Virus record (IMG/VR): IMGVR_UViG_3300030333_004669
Coordinates: 1-52,674 of that record
Reading direction: 5' to 3' (one strand)
DNA length: 52,674 nucleotides
From: a virus
Made by a program: the position numbers and the translations under genes. The notes below the pieces were generated by a model. That model was given only the letters and a program-made list of their open reading frames with translations. It made no database searches and was not told the DNA's origin. Shown in pieces: positions 10,803-21,342 of this stretch (position 1 is the first letter of the stretch; every line of letters starts with the position of its first letter).

Positions 10803-13800
10803 ATGGCAGATAAAAAAGTTTTTACTAATCTTCAGTTTGAAGGAAACGCGGAGTTAAAATTTCCAAGGGTACACCCCGATGGTTCAGCACCAGCATCCAA
10901 AGGGCCGGGGCAAGCCTACTTTGATACAGGAACAGGAGGCACACTAAACCTACAGTTCGCAGAGGCAGGGGGAACTAACGATTGGCGGGCAGTACACACC
11001 TCTGGCGTTCCGTTCAGCACCGATCAAGTGTTTACCTCCAGCTTGGCTACTGGGACTGCACCGTTCACGATTACGTCTACCACTAAAGTCGCAAACCTTA
11101 ATGTTGATAAACTGAATGGGCGTACTTGGTCTGAATCGACTACTGGTGACACTATTGTATCAAGAGATGGATTAGGCCGAATAAAAGTAACAGCACCTAG
11201 TTCCTCGGACACAAGCTCATCTTTAAATTTATACGCAGTCAATAAGGGCTACGTCGATAATGCGATTCAAGGGCTGGATCACAAATCATCTGTTCGGGTA
11301 GCCACGATAGGAGCTAACATTGACATTAGCGGAACCGCTACAGATATAGACCACGGCGATACCTTTAATGGAGTAAAATTAACAGAAGGAGATCGTGTTC
11401 TTGTTAAGGATCAAACTGTTAAAGCGGAGAACGGAATCTATGTTGTGGGGGCGGCGAATCAAGGAGTCTCAAGAGCTACTGATGCTGACACTACGGGTTC
11501 CACGGATATATCTGCTGGATCGGATGGTAGCGGTTTTACGGGGTCAGGCAGCGATGCAATATTAGGATGGTCAGCGTCTTCTGGGACACCATCTGTTTCC
11601 TCTGGGGCTTTATCATGGACGCATCCAAGCAACACAGATTGGCATTCTCTTAACACTACGTTCACGGCAGAATCGGGGAAAACGTATGTAATCAAGGCAA
11701 CATTCACGGGGAACACCACAGGGGCGTGGAATTTCAGAGCAACCGATGAAAATAGCCAGCATTCTACTGAATACGGAAATATTGGGGGAAGTTTCAATAA
11801 CGAGTCTGTTGAGTTAATCGTAACACCAAATATAAATGGTACTGTCTATGTTTATTTTAACAGTCAGGCAAGCGGGGCAGTAATTGAGTTGTCGGCGTTG
11901 TCAGTTTTAGAGACAGCTTTAACGGATGGTGCGTTTGTTTTTGTTGAAGAAGGGAATGCGTTGGCTAATACAGCTTGGGTATTGAGCGATGCTTCTCATG
12001 TTGGCGACTGTCTATGGACACAATTTTCTGGGGCTGGTCAGATTACCGCTGGAGATGGTTTAGCCAAGAATAGTGATATTTTAAGCGTTGATCTTGCCGC
12101 TGGAACACCCCTTCAGATTTCCAGCAACAAATTGTCTATGGCAGCGATTGGGGTGAATGACCTAGCCGATGACGCAGTAACCGCTGCCAAGCTGGATGAT
12201 GACGGTAACTTTACAATGGCCAAGTTAGGTCTAGGGGGTTCTCCTACGGCGACACAACTCGGTTCATCCAGTTGGCCTACCAACGCTTTAGATGTCAACG
12301 GTGCTATTCGTTTGCTTGGGGGAGGATACGCAACGTATGCGGCAAAACTAACAGCAAGATTAGACTCAGAACATTGTTTGACGTTAGAGTCACAAATTAA
12401 TGACACTACTCCGTTTGAGGTTATTGGGACGTATGCAGGAAGTGGTGGAGCAAGCCCACGGGTTGTGTTGTCAGCGAATGGCAAACCAGTAGGAATAAAT
12501 GTTACCGACCCCAGCGGAACCCTGCACGTTCAAACGGCGAGGTATGGGAGTAATCTTTTAACAGGATCAAAGGCGTTTACTACTACTAGCGGAACTGATT
12601 GGGCTGTTGAAGCAGGATGGTCTTTAAGCGGAGGAACCGCCACAAGGAATAGTAGCTCATCCGATGAAAAGTGGATTTACGTCACTTCATTAACTTCAGT
12701 TGGTAAACGCTATAAATTCTCATTTAATTTTAATAGGACTGCTGGTTCTGGTCATTTGGAGGTAGTGCAGTTTAACTCTGGCTGGATAGTAATTACAGAC
12801 AACGTGGCTAACGCTGACGGAGCAGGGTCAGTAACAGGTTATTATAACACTACAACAGGCAGTAATGGGGGTTTTTACATTCGGAACTCTGGAGAATGGC
12901 AGGGGACATTTACTGGACTGACGATAGTAGAGGACACACTAACCGCCAATGCTTCGGCTACGGAAGCTGGAGGTTTGTCGGTCAACGCTGCCGCCGATGA
13001 TCTGGTTATAGCGAACAACGATCACGGTGGTTTGTCTATTATTACTCCAGCGGATAAGAAGGGTATAATATTCTTTGGAGACAAGAACGACAATGACCGT
13101 GGTGGAATTAAATATGACCATGCCGAAAACAACAGCGAAGTAGCCACCGATGAACGTATGGAGTTTTCAGTTAACGGAGACAATAAAGCGTTAACTCTGC
13201 ACTCTGATCTGTCAGCAAAGTTTGAGGGTGGAATAGGTATAGGCACGGTAGAATCAACTGCTGGACATATTACTGCATTAGATACAACTCCATTAATCAC
13301 CGCAAAAAACAGCAACGACAATTTAGCCGAAATAGGGGCAGGATCAACGGGGGGTAAGTTTTATGCGGGAGGAGACAATGGGGCTATCTTGTTATCTACA
13401 TTTGGAACGTCATATCTTAATTCGGGTAATGTGGCTATTGGTGGGGATGCTGCTTCTGCAAAATTAGAGGTAATAACGGGCAGCAATACTGACGGCATTC
13501 AAATTCGCCGCAACAGCGCAAACGCAACGTCAACAGCATTACTCGGCTTTAGGACATCGTCTGGAGCTAACGCAACAAACACCTCTAGTATAGCGGCAGT
13601 TAGAACTAATTTACCTAACGCTGGAGACAACAAATTAGTTTTTCAAACACAAGCGTCTGGAGCGTTAGCAGAGCATTTGACCATTGACGGATACGGAACC
13701 CATGACCACAAAGCCAACCCCATCGTTAACTCCGCTACAGTCCAAGGATTGCAGGACGGGGCTTGCTACGATTTTGACGGGGAAAACACTACCCGCATAG

Positions 13801-16800
13801 CACTTCCCACGGCAGCTTATGATGCAGTTAAAGGCGACCGAATTACAGTTGCAGCATGGATTAAAAGAACATCCGATTCTGGCGAATATGACGGGATAGT
13901 GTCTGTTGATGGTTTGGTCAACCAGGCCGAAGGGTTCGCTCTTTTAATAGACGGTACAGACGATAAGCTATTTTGGCAATACGATGCTGGTAGCCAAATA
14001 GACCATAACGATTCTGGCGGCCAAGTGTTGGCACTAAATGTGTGGTATCACGTTGTTGGTATCTATGATGGGAGCAACCTCAAAACCTATGTAAATGGCG
14101 TTTTGGATCGCACACAGTCTGGTGCAGGAAAGGCTTTAAGTGGAACTAATAAGACCATTGTAATAGGCAACCAACACACAAATGCTAATAAATATTTCCG
14201 AGGCCAAATCAGAGACGTTAAAATCTTCCCCTCCGCACTTTCCGCTGGAGACATTCGCAAATTATATAGCGGCGAGAATCCGAAGAAGAATAACAATGTA
14301 GACTTGCTGGAAGGATACGGTGATGGCGAATCAGCAAGTGTTTCGCAATGGACAAACCAAAGTGGGGCTACAATTTCATCTGAAGATAACACTTTTAAAG
14401 TCACAACTACGGCAGCTTTTGTTGCGGCAAAAAGGAATGTCGCAACTACCGAAGGAAAACTTTATAAGGTTAGTGCGCTGGTCAAGGCTGGATCAGTTGG
14501 GGCTTTATTGGAAATAACTGGCACGGGTCTTTCATCTATTAACTCTGGAACCGTTACAAGTTCTTCTTTCGTTCGCAAAACCATATTCTTTACCGCTGCC
14601 TCGTCTACCTCAGTAGTTGAGCTTCAAGTGCAGACAAGCAGTAGTAGTGGAGGTACTGCTTATTTTGACGACATCACTTTTGAAGAAGTAGGAACCCTCG
14701 TAGATTTTACCCCTCAATCAGCTTCATCGTCCAAATGGAGAAACGAGGCACTACTTGGGTTTTACGATGGCACGGTAAACAACGCCACTCTGTCGCAGGG
14801 CAACTCTTATTGGAACAACATTAAGCAGGATGGGACAGCGACAACAATAGACGGATCGCTTGAGGTTCAAACTGCTTCTGGGGGTGAACTTAATTTTGAC
14901 CGAAACGGAAATAGCGGAGTTGCGATTCAGCTAAAGAACAACGGTGATATAGCCAGCGGGACACTTAAACTTGCTGGTGGTTCTGGCGTTACATTGTTCA
15001 CCAACGAAACTGAAGCACTATCTACTGCGGGTGGCGATGTAAAGGTGGCAGCCAAGCTAGGCATTGGAGACGTTGCTGACAATAACCATGATTTACGAAT
15101 ACATAACACTTCAAATTACGGTTTACTATTTTCTGGAACGAACGGGACTATTAAGTCTAACAACAATTTAGTAGTAGAGGCTACTCATAACATATATTTA
15201 CGACCCCAGACTAGTACCCAAGATTATGCTGTTCGTGTGGATACTGGTAAAGGGTTAAGAGTTACGTCTGGGACTGTAGGAATTGGAGCAGGAGCAGCAA
15301 ACCCTTCTACCGAGGGGTTGGAGATTGCTAATCCATCTGCCGATACGACTTATGATTTAAATAGCCAAGCGGATAATCTTCTGGTTATTCGGAATAGCGA
15401 TACATCAGCTAATTTGAATCGGTTTGCTGGGTTCCAAATGAAGATTAATTCCGATTCTTTAGCAGCAGAGGGAACTATACGAACCCAGTTTGCCGAAGAT
15501 GGTGGAGCGGATTTAATATTCTCAACAACAAAGAGTGGGAGTGGAGTTGACCGATTAACATTAGACAAGGACGGTGTTCACAATCACCACGGCAACCACA
15601 CAGTTAACTCCGCTACAGTTCAAGGATTGCAGGATGGGGCTTGTTACGATTTTGATGGGGCTAGTGGTTCTGTTTACACTTCATTAGCTGAGAATCCATT
15701 TAAAGGTGGTGGCACAATTTCTTTGTGGATAAATGGAAGAACGGTCGGGGAAGGCTCGTTAGGGAGGTTGTTTGACTCTGTTGGGTACGGAGTGTTATCT
15801 CACCTTGACGGTGCAAGCGGAGGGGCATACCGAGTTTATTTTTCTCAAGCTCACTCAACGGATTTAGGAGGGTGGCACAGCGGTTACGCTTTTGAGCTAA
15901 ACAAGTGGAACCATGTAGTCATCTCTTATAACAACGCATCAACTTCTAACAACCCATCAATTTGGATAAATGGTGTTTCACAGACTGTTACCGAAGCCTA
16001 CACACCAGATGGGACAGCTTCTGATTCAGCAAGTGGTCAGATATATTTAGGCGGGAATAGTGGCGATAACAGAACATGGGACGGCAGTATAAGAGACGTA
16101 AAAATCTTCCCCTCCGCATTGGAAGATGCCGATGTTCGCAAACTCTATAGCGGCGAGAACCCGAAGAAGAATCTTAATGTAAACTTAGTAACTAACGGAG
16201 ATTTTAGTTCTGCGCTGGGAACTACATGGGCGGCACGGAGAAGCGCAGTAGTCTCAATCGTCAGCGGGGAGTTAAAGGTTGTAAACGCTGGGGGTGTAGG
16301 GAGTGGTATAGCGGAACAAGCCATAACTCTTACGGGGGGTAAAACCTATAAGCTAAAAGCAGACGTAAAATCTTTTTCTGGGCTGACTCAAGCGTATATG
16401 CGGGTTTGGACTACATCTGCGACTTCGGGTGGTTCCGCTGATCTAGATAAAGTTGTAACCGCAGGAGATGACCAAGAGTTTGTTTTTACGGTTTCTGGTA
16501 GTGGTTCAGTTACTCGCTATGTGACCCTACAAGGTTATGGCGGCAGCAATGATGACTATGTAGTTTTTGATAATGTTTCCCTAACAGAAGTCGGAACCCT
16601 CGTTGATTTCACCTCTGATTCAGCAAGCACTAGCAAATGGTACAATGATGCACTACTTGGTTTTTATGATGGCACAGTAAACAACGCCACGCTTTCGCAG
16701 GGTAACTCGTACTGGAATAATATAAAACAGGACGGCGATGGTGTTGAATTTAAAAATAATATAGGTATAGGTACTGCCCCTACTACATGGAAGGCAACGA

Positions 16801-19800
16801 TAAGCGATGGCACTACTACGGGATTCATAAATGCGTACAACAACGCTCTCAGTTTCGGAACCAACACAGATCACGCTCTAAAACTTTACCAGAACGGAAC
16901 TGTTGCTTTTCAGTTGGACGCTGACGGTAATACTGAAGTTGAAAACAAGCTCGGCGTTGGGGGTGTTGCTACTTCTGCAATGACCCTTCACATGGCGGGT
17001 GGTAGTTATACTACAGATGCTACTAGCGGATTTATTATTAGTAACACAAGTTCTGGCCGTGCAACGCAAAGGATTCGTACCGTCAACGACAATGCTGCCG
17101 AGTTGTTTTTTGATGTAAACGGTGCTTCACGTTGGGATTTTTCATGCAGGAATAGTGGAAGTGATTACAAACTAAACCTATACAGCCAAGCTGGCACACC
17201 TTCATACACCGCCGTATCTGGCCCAGCAATGACATGGTTGCAAAATGGCAACGTAGGAATTGGGAACGATGACCCCAAAGCATTACTTCACCTAAAAAGT
17301 TCTGGCGGCACAACACTACGACTAGAACGCAATGACACCACAATCGTTGCTGGCGATATATTAGGTCAGATTGAATTTGAGGGGCAAGACACTAGTGATA
17401 CAGCCGCAGCGTCTGGTATTCGGGCTAAAATACTAGCGATAGCGGATGATCAGAACGGCTACGCACATAGAGGAGCGACAGGGTTATCATTTCGCACATC
17501 ATCATTAGGAGGAGGGGGTGACAATACTGACGCAACTACAGAACGGTTGCGTATCACAGATGACGGCACTCAAGACCACCACGGCAACCGCATTGTAAAC
17601 TCCGCTACGGTCGCTGGGTTGCAAGATGGGGCTTGCTATGATTTTAACGGCACTACCTCAAGCATAGACCTTGGGTCAGAGGTTATCGGTACTGGTGCGG
17701 TAACGGTTTCAGCATGGGTTAAGTCCGATGATTACGGGGAGCATGGAGGTAATGATTTTGGGAGAATAGTCGATAACGGAACTCAATATTTGTATATCGC
17801 AAGTGCAAGTTCGGGTCAAATTTTGTTTAAGCGTTCAACTGGGGGAACAGCAGCAGAAGCACCTTGGCCAACATCTAACCACGGCAAGTGGATTCATGTT
17901 GCAGCAACATCTACTGCTGCGGGTGCTATAAAGATTTATATTAACGGGGTAGACTCTACTACTACCGCTGGAGCGGGATCACCTACGGCTGGGAATACTA
18001 ACACATTTATTGGTAACAATTCTGATTCAGACAGAACATGGGACGGTAGCATAAGAGACGTTAAAATCTTTCCCTCCGAATTGGACGCTGCCGATGTTCG
18101 CAAACTGTATAGCGGCGAGAATCCGAAGAAGAATGACAATGTTGAAAAAGTTACCAACGGAGACTTTAGCACCCAACTTACCGTAACTACTAACGGGGGA
18201 AGCTCGGGTGGTTGGACTAATTATAACGCTACATCAATTTCCACTAACGGCAGCGCACAACTTGTTGTAGATGACACAACGGGTGTTGGCGGTAATAGTG
18301 CTGCCATTCAAAACTTAAACCTAACATCGGGTAAGAATTATTTAGTCAGCCTTGATTTAATTGCAGTAGGGGGAACTGGAACCACGGGCTTATACGTTAG
18401 TGCTAGGGGTTCGTCTACTAATCCTAACCCTACTGGTAATTGGCAAATCAGCGCAAATAGCACTCTTGGAACGCACCGATTTTTAGTTGAGGCGACCTCA
18501 GATTCGTATTTGTGGATATGCGCTAATGGGACTTCAACGGTAACAGTAGATAACGTCTCTGTTAAAGAAGCGGAAACCCTTGTAGACTTCACTCCGCAGT
18601 CAGCTTCGTCTTCAAAATGGAGGAACGAAGCAATACTTGGTCTTTACGATGGTACAGTCAACAACGCCACCTTGTCGCGGGGTAACTCGTATTGGAATAA
18701 TATTAAGCAGGATGGGCAAGCTGTAGAATTGTCTGACACTTTTGAGGTAACAGGGGCAAACGAAAAGATTAATTTAAAGCTGGGCGCACCTCATAGCACT
18801 ATTACTCAGCGGGGTTGGCTGAAACTGAGCAACGCTACAAATAACACTACAGTTTACACAAACGCTGGAGCTTCAAATGGTGAGTTTGGAATACATACTT
18901 TTAAGCAAAGCAAGGGCGATGGCACAGATGCACGGTCAATTCTCACTCTAGGTGAAACTAGCAATACAAATGTAAAAGTCCACGGCAAGCTCGGCGTTGG
19001 TGCTGATGCTGATGCAAATGCTGCGTTGAATGTTAATGGAGGGATGCTTGGAACATATTTCCGTATGTCTGATTACGGAGAAATCCGAGCAGATGACGCT
19101 GAGTTGTATTTTGAAAATACAGCTAATAATCGTTATTGGCGTTGGAAGTTAGCTGAAGAAGGATCAACTGATACATTTAATTTTATACTAGACCACTACA
19201 ACGGAACCTCTACATCAAATGTTTTACAATTTACACCAACTGGCAACGTAGGAATAAACAGCACAGCCCCAAAAGCACTACTTGATATTAACTCAACTGC
19301 TACTGGAACGTATCCATTGCTTATAAGGGGCGACTTGGATGGAGCAGGAAGATATACGGGCATTAAGTTTGGGCTGAATGGAACAGGAGCCACAAACAAT
19401 TATTTTAAGGCCGCAATTCAAGTGCGAGGAACGGGTGGTCATGTCCAGCCCGATATGCACTTCATGTTGCAAAGTGCCGCCTCATCAACTTCGGTAGAAG
19501 ACACAGCAAGTGACAGAGTTCTTACGCTCAGAAATGACGGCACACATGACCACAATGGCAACCGCACGGTAAACAGCCAGACGGTCAGCGACTCATGGCG
19601 ATCTTCGGAACCTTCTTTGCGGTTTGATGGGAGTAATGATGTAGTTACTGTAGGATCAACTACTAATTACGGATCAAAAGCTACTGTTGCTGTTTGGGTT
19701 AAATTTAACAAACATGATGCAGCAGATAATGGCAGAGAGGGAATAGTCGGTTCAAAATATTGGTCTGATAACGACTTCTCGTTGCACCTACATGATTCTG

Positions 19801-21341
19801 GTAGGCTAATGTTTACTAGCGGTTCTGGTGTCTATTCTAGTTGGGTTGCTGATACTGCTTATGATGTCGGAGTGTGGAATCATTTGTGTCTTGTTTATGA
19901 CTCAACGCAAAGCACTAACGCTAATAAAGCGAAGCTATATATTAACGGGGTTCTTATAACTCATTACTCAGCAGGAAATCATGCTGGCGATTTAAAAACT
20001 GATACAGGTTTAAAGATTGGTAAAACAGAGGATACGCATGATGGAGAAATCAAAGACGTTCGCATTCACAACCGTGCGATGGATGCCGATGAGGTCAAGG
20101 GGTTGTATAATGGGGAGAGTACGCCTTTTGCTTATGCTGACTCCAGCAACATATTTAACGACACGGCAGCTTCCGATAGTTCAAGTTCCTACGGCACTAA
20201 CTCCGACTCTACTGTTGCTCATGCTTCAGACCATTACACCCTTTCAAACAACACTTCATCGCATGGAGCATGGAATTACCATTCGTTTGTTTCTGGTAAA
20301 GCCTATCGCTTCTCAGTTGACATCAAAGACGGGACTGAAGCGAATGTGGAGGTGAGGTTGCAAGCGCAAGTTGCAGCAAACAGCGGTTGGGTATTAAACG
20401 ATATAACCACTACCTCATCCTTTGTAACGTACACTTTAGAGTTTACTGCTGTCGCTTCTGGTTCGCAAAACTATGGTTTGTGGCCGATGGTAGACATGAA
20501 TAACGACAACATCCAGTTTAAGAATTTTAGGCTGGATGAAATCGGAGAAGTCGCAGCTTACACGCCGAAGTCTATTGGGGGAGGTAATAGTAGAACATGG
20601 TTTGATTCCACTAGCAACAGAAACCACGGGTCTGTAACAGGAGCAACGGTGGTGAATCCAATGCGGATTGGCCCTATGGAACTGAGTGCAGACAACTTGG
20701 TCAACTTCCGATTGGACGCTGCCGACTCTGTTCCGTTGCAGTTAGAAAACAGAAACAAAACAAACGGGGATGTTACGGCAATACGTTGGAAATTTGAGGA
20801 TGGTAACTCTACTGCTGGTTACTACCCCGTTGAACTTGGTGGTGTCATTGGAACTTCAGTTGGTGATGCTGATGCTCGCAATGCCGACTTTAAGTTGTGG
20901 GTTTCCGATACTGATAATGTAAACAGATCAAACGATTGTAGACTTCACGTTACTCATGCAGGTGAGGTTAAAGCAACCTCTGCAACCAGCACCAACCTCA
21001 AGCAAGTCGCACGGGGTTTTACCACTACAATTATCCAGCCATCAGGCAAAGCATTTACAAGTTTTAGACTGAATCACGCTTTGGGAACTCAGTTTATCCA
21101 CGTTTCGGTTATTGAGTCTGGAGGTAATCAAGAGGTTGTGGAATGTGCAATTAGAATAGGTTCATGGACGGAGGGGCAAACAGGAGCAAACATTTCGTCT
21201 GCGGGTACTGGGGTGACAGGAGTAACAACTATGGGAACAGAAAACACAAACGCTGCGAACAAGGAAGAATACTGCATGGTTACTTTTGCTACCGCCCCTG
21301 CTGTTGGGACGAACTATAAAGTAGTGGTCATAGGAATTTAG
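10803..21341 (+). CDS. Giant modular tail fibre / adhesin, 3512 aa
   Basis: Longest gene of the window (about 370 kDa). The N-terminus (MADKKVFTNLQFEGNAELKF) resembles the start of the next gene and probably attaches to the virion. Residues about 153-420 contain a common fibre module (IQGLDHKSSVRVATIGANID) interrupted at residue ~236 by a beta-rich insert before its GAFVFVEEGN half. From residue ~976 four LamG/concanavalin-A-like lectin modules follow (ends marked by RDVKIFPSAL..RKLYSGENPKKN), at ~976-1165, 1599-1789, 2266-2442 and 2929-3109. After the first three comes a CBM4_9-like beta-sandwich and SSSKWRNEALLGFYDGTVNN-type linker; after the fourth a variant. Shaft repeats (GNVGIG, LGVG) lie between. 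The C-terminal ~150 residues resemble the tips of the neighbouring fibre genes. Likely role: binding host surface glycans. No enzymatic motif seen. Confidence 0.85.
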   Translation: MADKKVFTNLQFEGNAELKFPRVHPDGSAPASKGPGQAYFDTGTGGTLNLQFAEAGGTNDWRAVHTSGVPFSTDQVFTSSLATGTAPFTITSTTKVANLNVDKLNGRTWSESTTGDTIVSRDGLGRIKVTAPSSSDTSSSLNLYAVNKGYVDNAIQGLDHKSSVRVATIGANIDISGTATDIDHGDTFNGVKLTEGDRVLVKDQTVKAENGIYVVGAANQGVSRATDADTTGSTDISAGSDGSGFTGSGSDAILGWSASSGTPSVSSGALSWTHPSNTDWHSLNTTFTAESGKTYVIKATFTGNTTGAWNFRATDENSQHSTEYGNIGGSFNNESVELIVTPNINGTVYVYFNSQASGAVIELSALSVLETALTDGAFVFVEEGNALANTAWVLSDASHVGDCLWTQFSGAGQITAGDGLAKNSDILSVDLAAGTPLQISSNKLSMAAIGVNDLADDAVTAAKLDDDGNFTMAKLGLGGSPTATQLGSSSWPTNALDVNGAIRLLGGGYATYAAKLTARLDSEHCLTLESQINDTTPFEVIGTYAGSGGASPRVVLSANGKPVGINVTDPSGTLHVQTARYGSNLLTGSKAFTTTSGTDWAVEAGWSLSGGTATRNSSSSDEKWIYVTSLTSVGKRYKFSFNFNRTAGSGHLEVVQFNSGWIVITDNVANADGAGSVTGYYNTTTGSNGGFYIRNSGEWQGTFTGLTIVEDTLTANASATEAGGLSVNAAADDLVIANNDHGGLSIITPADKKGIIFFGDKNDNDRGGIKYDHAENNSEVATDERMEFSVNGDNKALTLHSDLSAKFEGGIGIGTVESTAGHITALDTTPLITAKNSNDNLAEIGAGSTGGKFYAGGDNGAILLSTFGTSYLNSGNVAIGGDAASAKLEVITGSNTDGIQIRRNSANATSTALLGFRTSSGANATNTSSIAAVRTNLPNAGDNKLVFQTQASGALAEHLTIDGYGTHDHKANPIVNSATVQGLQDGACYDFDGENTTRIALPTAAYDAVKGDRITVAAWIKRTSDSGEYDGIVSVDGLVNQAEGFALLIDGTDDKLFWQYDAGSQIDHNDSGGQVLALNVWYHVVGIYDGSNLKTYVNGVLDRTQSGAGKALSGTNKTIVIGNQHTNANKYFRGQIRDVKIFPSALSAGDIRKLYSGENPKKNNNVDLLEGYGDGESASVSQWTNQSGATISSEDNTFKVTTTAAFVAAKRNVATTEGKLYKVSALVKAGSVGALLEITGTGLSSINSGTVTSSSFVRKTIFFTAASSTSVVELQVQTSSSSGGTAYFDDITFEEVGTLVDFTPQSASSSKWRNEALLGFYDGTVNNATLSQGNSYWNNIKQDGTATTIDGSLEVQTASGGELNFDRNGNSGVAIQLKNNGDIASGTLKLAGGSGVTLFTNETEALSTAGGDVKVAAKLGIGDVADNNHDLRIHNTSNYGLLFSGTNGTIKSNNNLVVEATHNIYLRPQTSTQDYAVRVDTGKGLRVTSGTVGIGAGAANPSTEGLEIANPSADTTYDLNSQADNLLVIRNSDTSANLNRFAGFQMKINSDSLAAEGTIRTQFAEDGGADLIFSTTKSGSGVDRLTLDKDGVHNHHGNHTVNSATVQGLQDGACYDFDGASGSVYTSLAENPFKGGGTISLWINGRTVGEGSLGRLFDSVGYGVLSHLDGASGGAYRVYFSQAHSTDLGGWHSGYAFELNKWNHVVISYNNASTSNNPSIWINGVSQTVTEAYTPDGTASDSASGQIYLGGNSGDNRTWDGSIRDVKIFPSALEDADVRKLYSGENPKKNLNVNLVTNGDFSSALGTTWAARRSAVVSIVSGELKVVNAGGVGSGIAEQAITLTGGKTYKLKADVKSFSGLTQAYMRVWTTSATSGGSADLDKVVTAGDDQEFVFTVSGSGSVTRYVTLQGYGGSNDDYVVFDNVSLTEVGTLVDFTSDSASTSKWYNDALLGFYDGTVNNATLSQGNSYWNNIKQDGDGVEFKNNIGIGTAPTTWKATISDGTTTGFINAYNNALSFGTNTDHALKLYQNGTVAFQLDADGNTEVENKLGVGGVATSAMTLHMAGGSYTTDATSGFIISNTSSGRATQRIRTVNDNAAELFFDVNGASRWDFSCRNSGSDYKLNLYSQAGTPSYTAVSGPAMTWLQNGNVGIGNDDPKALLHLKSSGGTTLRLERNDTTIVAGDILGQIEFEGQDTSDTAAASGIRAKILAIADDQNGYAHRGATGLSFRTSSLGGGGDNTDATTERLRITDDGTQDHHGNRIVNSATVAGLQDGACYDFNGTTSSIDLGSEVIGTGAVTVSAWVKSDDYGEHGGNDFGRIVDNGTQYLYIASASSGQILFKRSTGGTAAEAPWPTSNHGKWIHVAATSTAAGAIKIYINGVDSTTTAGAGSPTAGNTNTFIGNNSDSDRTWDGSIRDVKIFPSELDAADVRKLYSGENPKKNDNVEKVTNGDFSTQLTVTTNGGSSGGWTNYNATSISTNGSAQLVVDDTTGVGGNSAAIQNLNLTSGKNYLVSLDLIAVGGTGTTGLYVSARGSSTNPNPTGNWQISANSTLGTHRFLVEATSDSYLWICANGTSTVTVDNVSVKEAETLVDFTPQSASSSKWRNEAILGLYDGTVNNATLSRGNSYWNNIKQDGQAVELSDTFEVTGANEKINLKLGAPHSTITQRGWLKLSNATNNTTVYTNAGASNGEFGIHTFKQSKGDGTDARSILTLGETSNTNVKVHGKLGVGADADANAALNVNGGMLGTYFRMSDYGEIRADDAELYFENTANNRYWRWKLAEEGSTDTFNFILDHYNGTSTSNVLQFTPTGNVGINSTAPKALLDINSTATGTYPLLIRGDLDGAGRYTGIKFGLNGTGATNNYFKAAIQVRGTGGHVQPDMHFMLQSAASSTSVEDTASDRVLTLRNDGTHDHNGNRTVNSQTVSDSWRSSEPSLRFDGSNDVVTVGSTTNYGSKATVAVWVKFNKHDAADNGREGIVGSKYWSDNDFSLHLHDSGRLMFTSGSGVYSSWVADTAYDVGVWNHLCLVYDSTQSTNANKAKLYINGVLITHYSAGNHAGDLKTDTGLKIGKTEDTHDGEIKDVRIHNRAMDADEVKGLYNGESTPFAYADSSNIFNDTAASDSSSSYGTNSDSTVAHASDHYTLSNNTSSHGAWNYHSFVSGKAYRFSVDIKDGTEANVEVRLQAQVAANSGWVLNDITTTSSFVTYTLEFTAVASGSQNYGLWPMVDMNNDNIQFKNFRLDEIGEVAAYTPKSIGGGNSRTWFDSTSNRNHGSVTGATVVNPMRIGPMELSADNLVNFRLDAADSVPLQLENRNKTNGDVTAIRWKFEDGNSTAGYYPVELGGVIGTSVGDADARNADFKLWVSDTDNVNRSNDCRLHVTHAGEVKATSATSTNLKQVARGFTTTIIQPSGKAFTSFRLNHALGTQFIHVSVIESGGNQEVVECAIRIGSWTEGQTGANISSAGTGVTGVTTMGTENTNAANKEEYCMVTFATAPAVGTNYKVVVIGI
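13690..20130 (+). repeat. Four super-modules (~650 codons each) within the giant fibre gene
   Basis: Unit starts at about 13690, 15565, 17555 and 19530, each opened by DHHGNR-like and NSATVQGLQDGACYDF text and followed by a LamG domain. The first three also share near-identical linkers (NSYWNNIKQDG) at 14800, 16700 and 18690. Unit length 1.9-2.0 kb. Nucleotide identity is patchy: conserved in linkers, low inside the lectin domains. Confidence 0.8.
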
Positions 21342-21342
21342 A

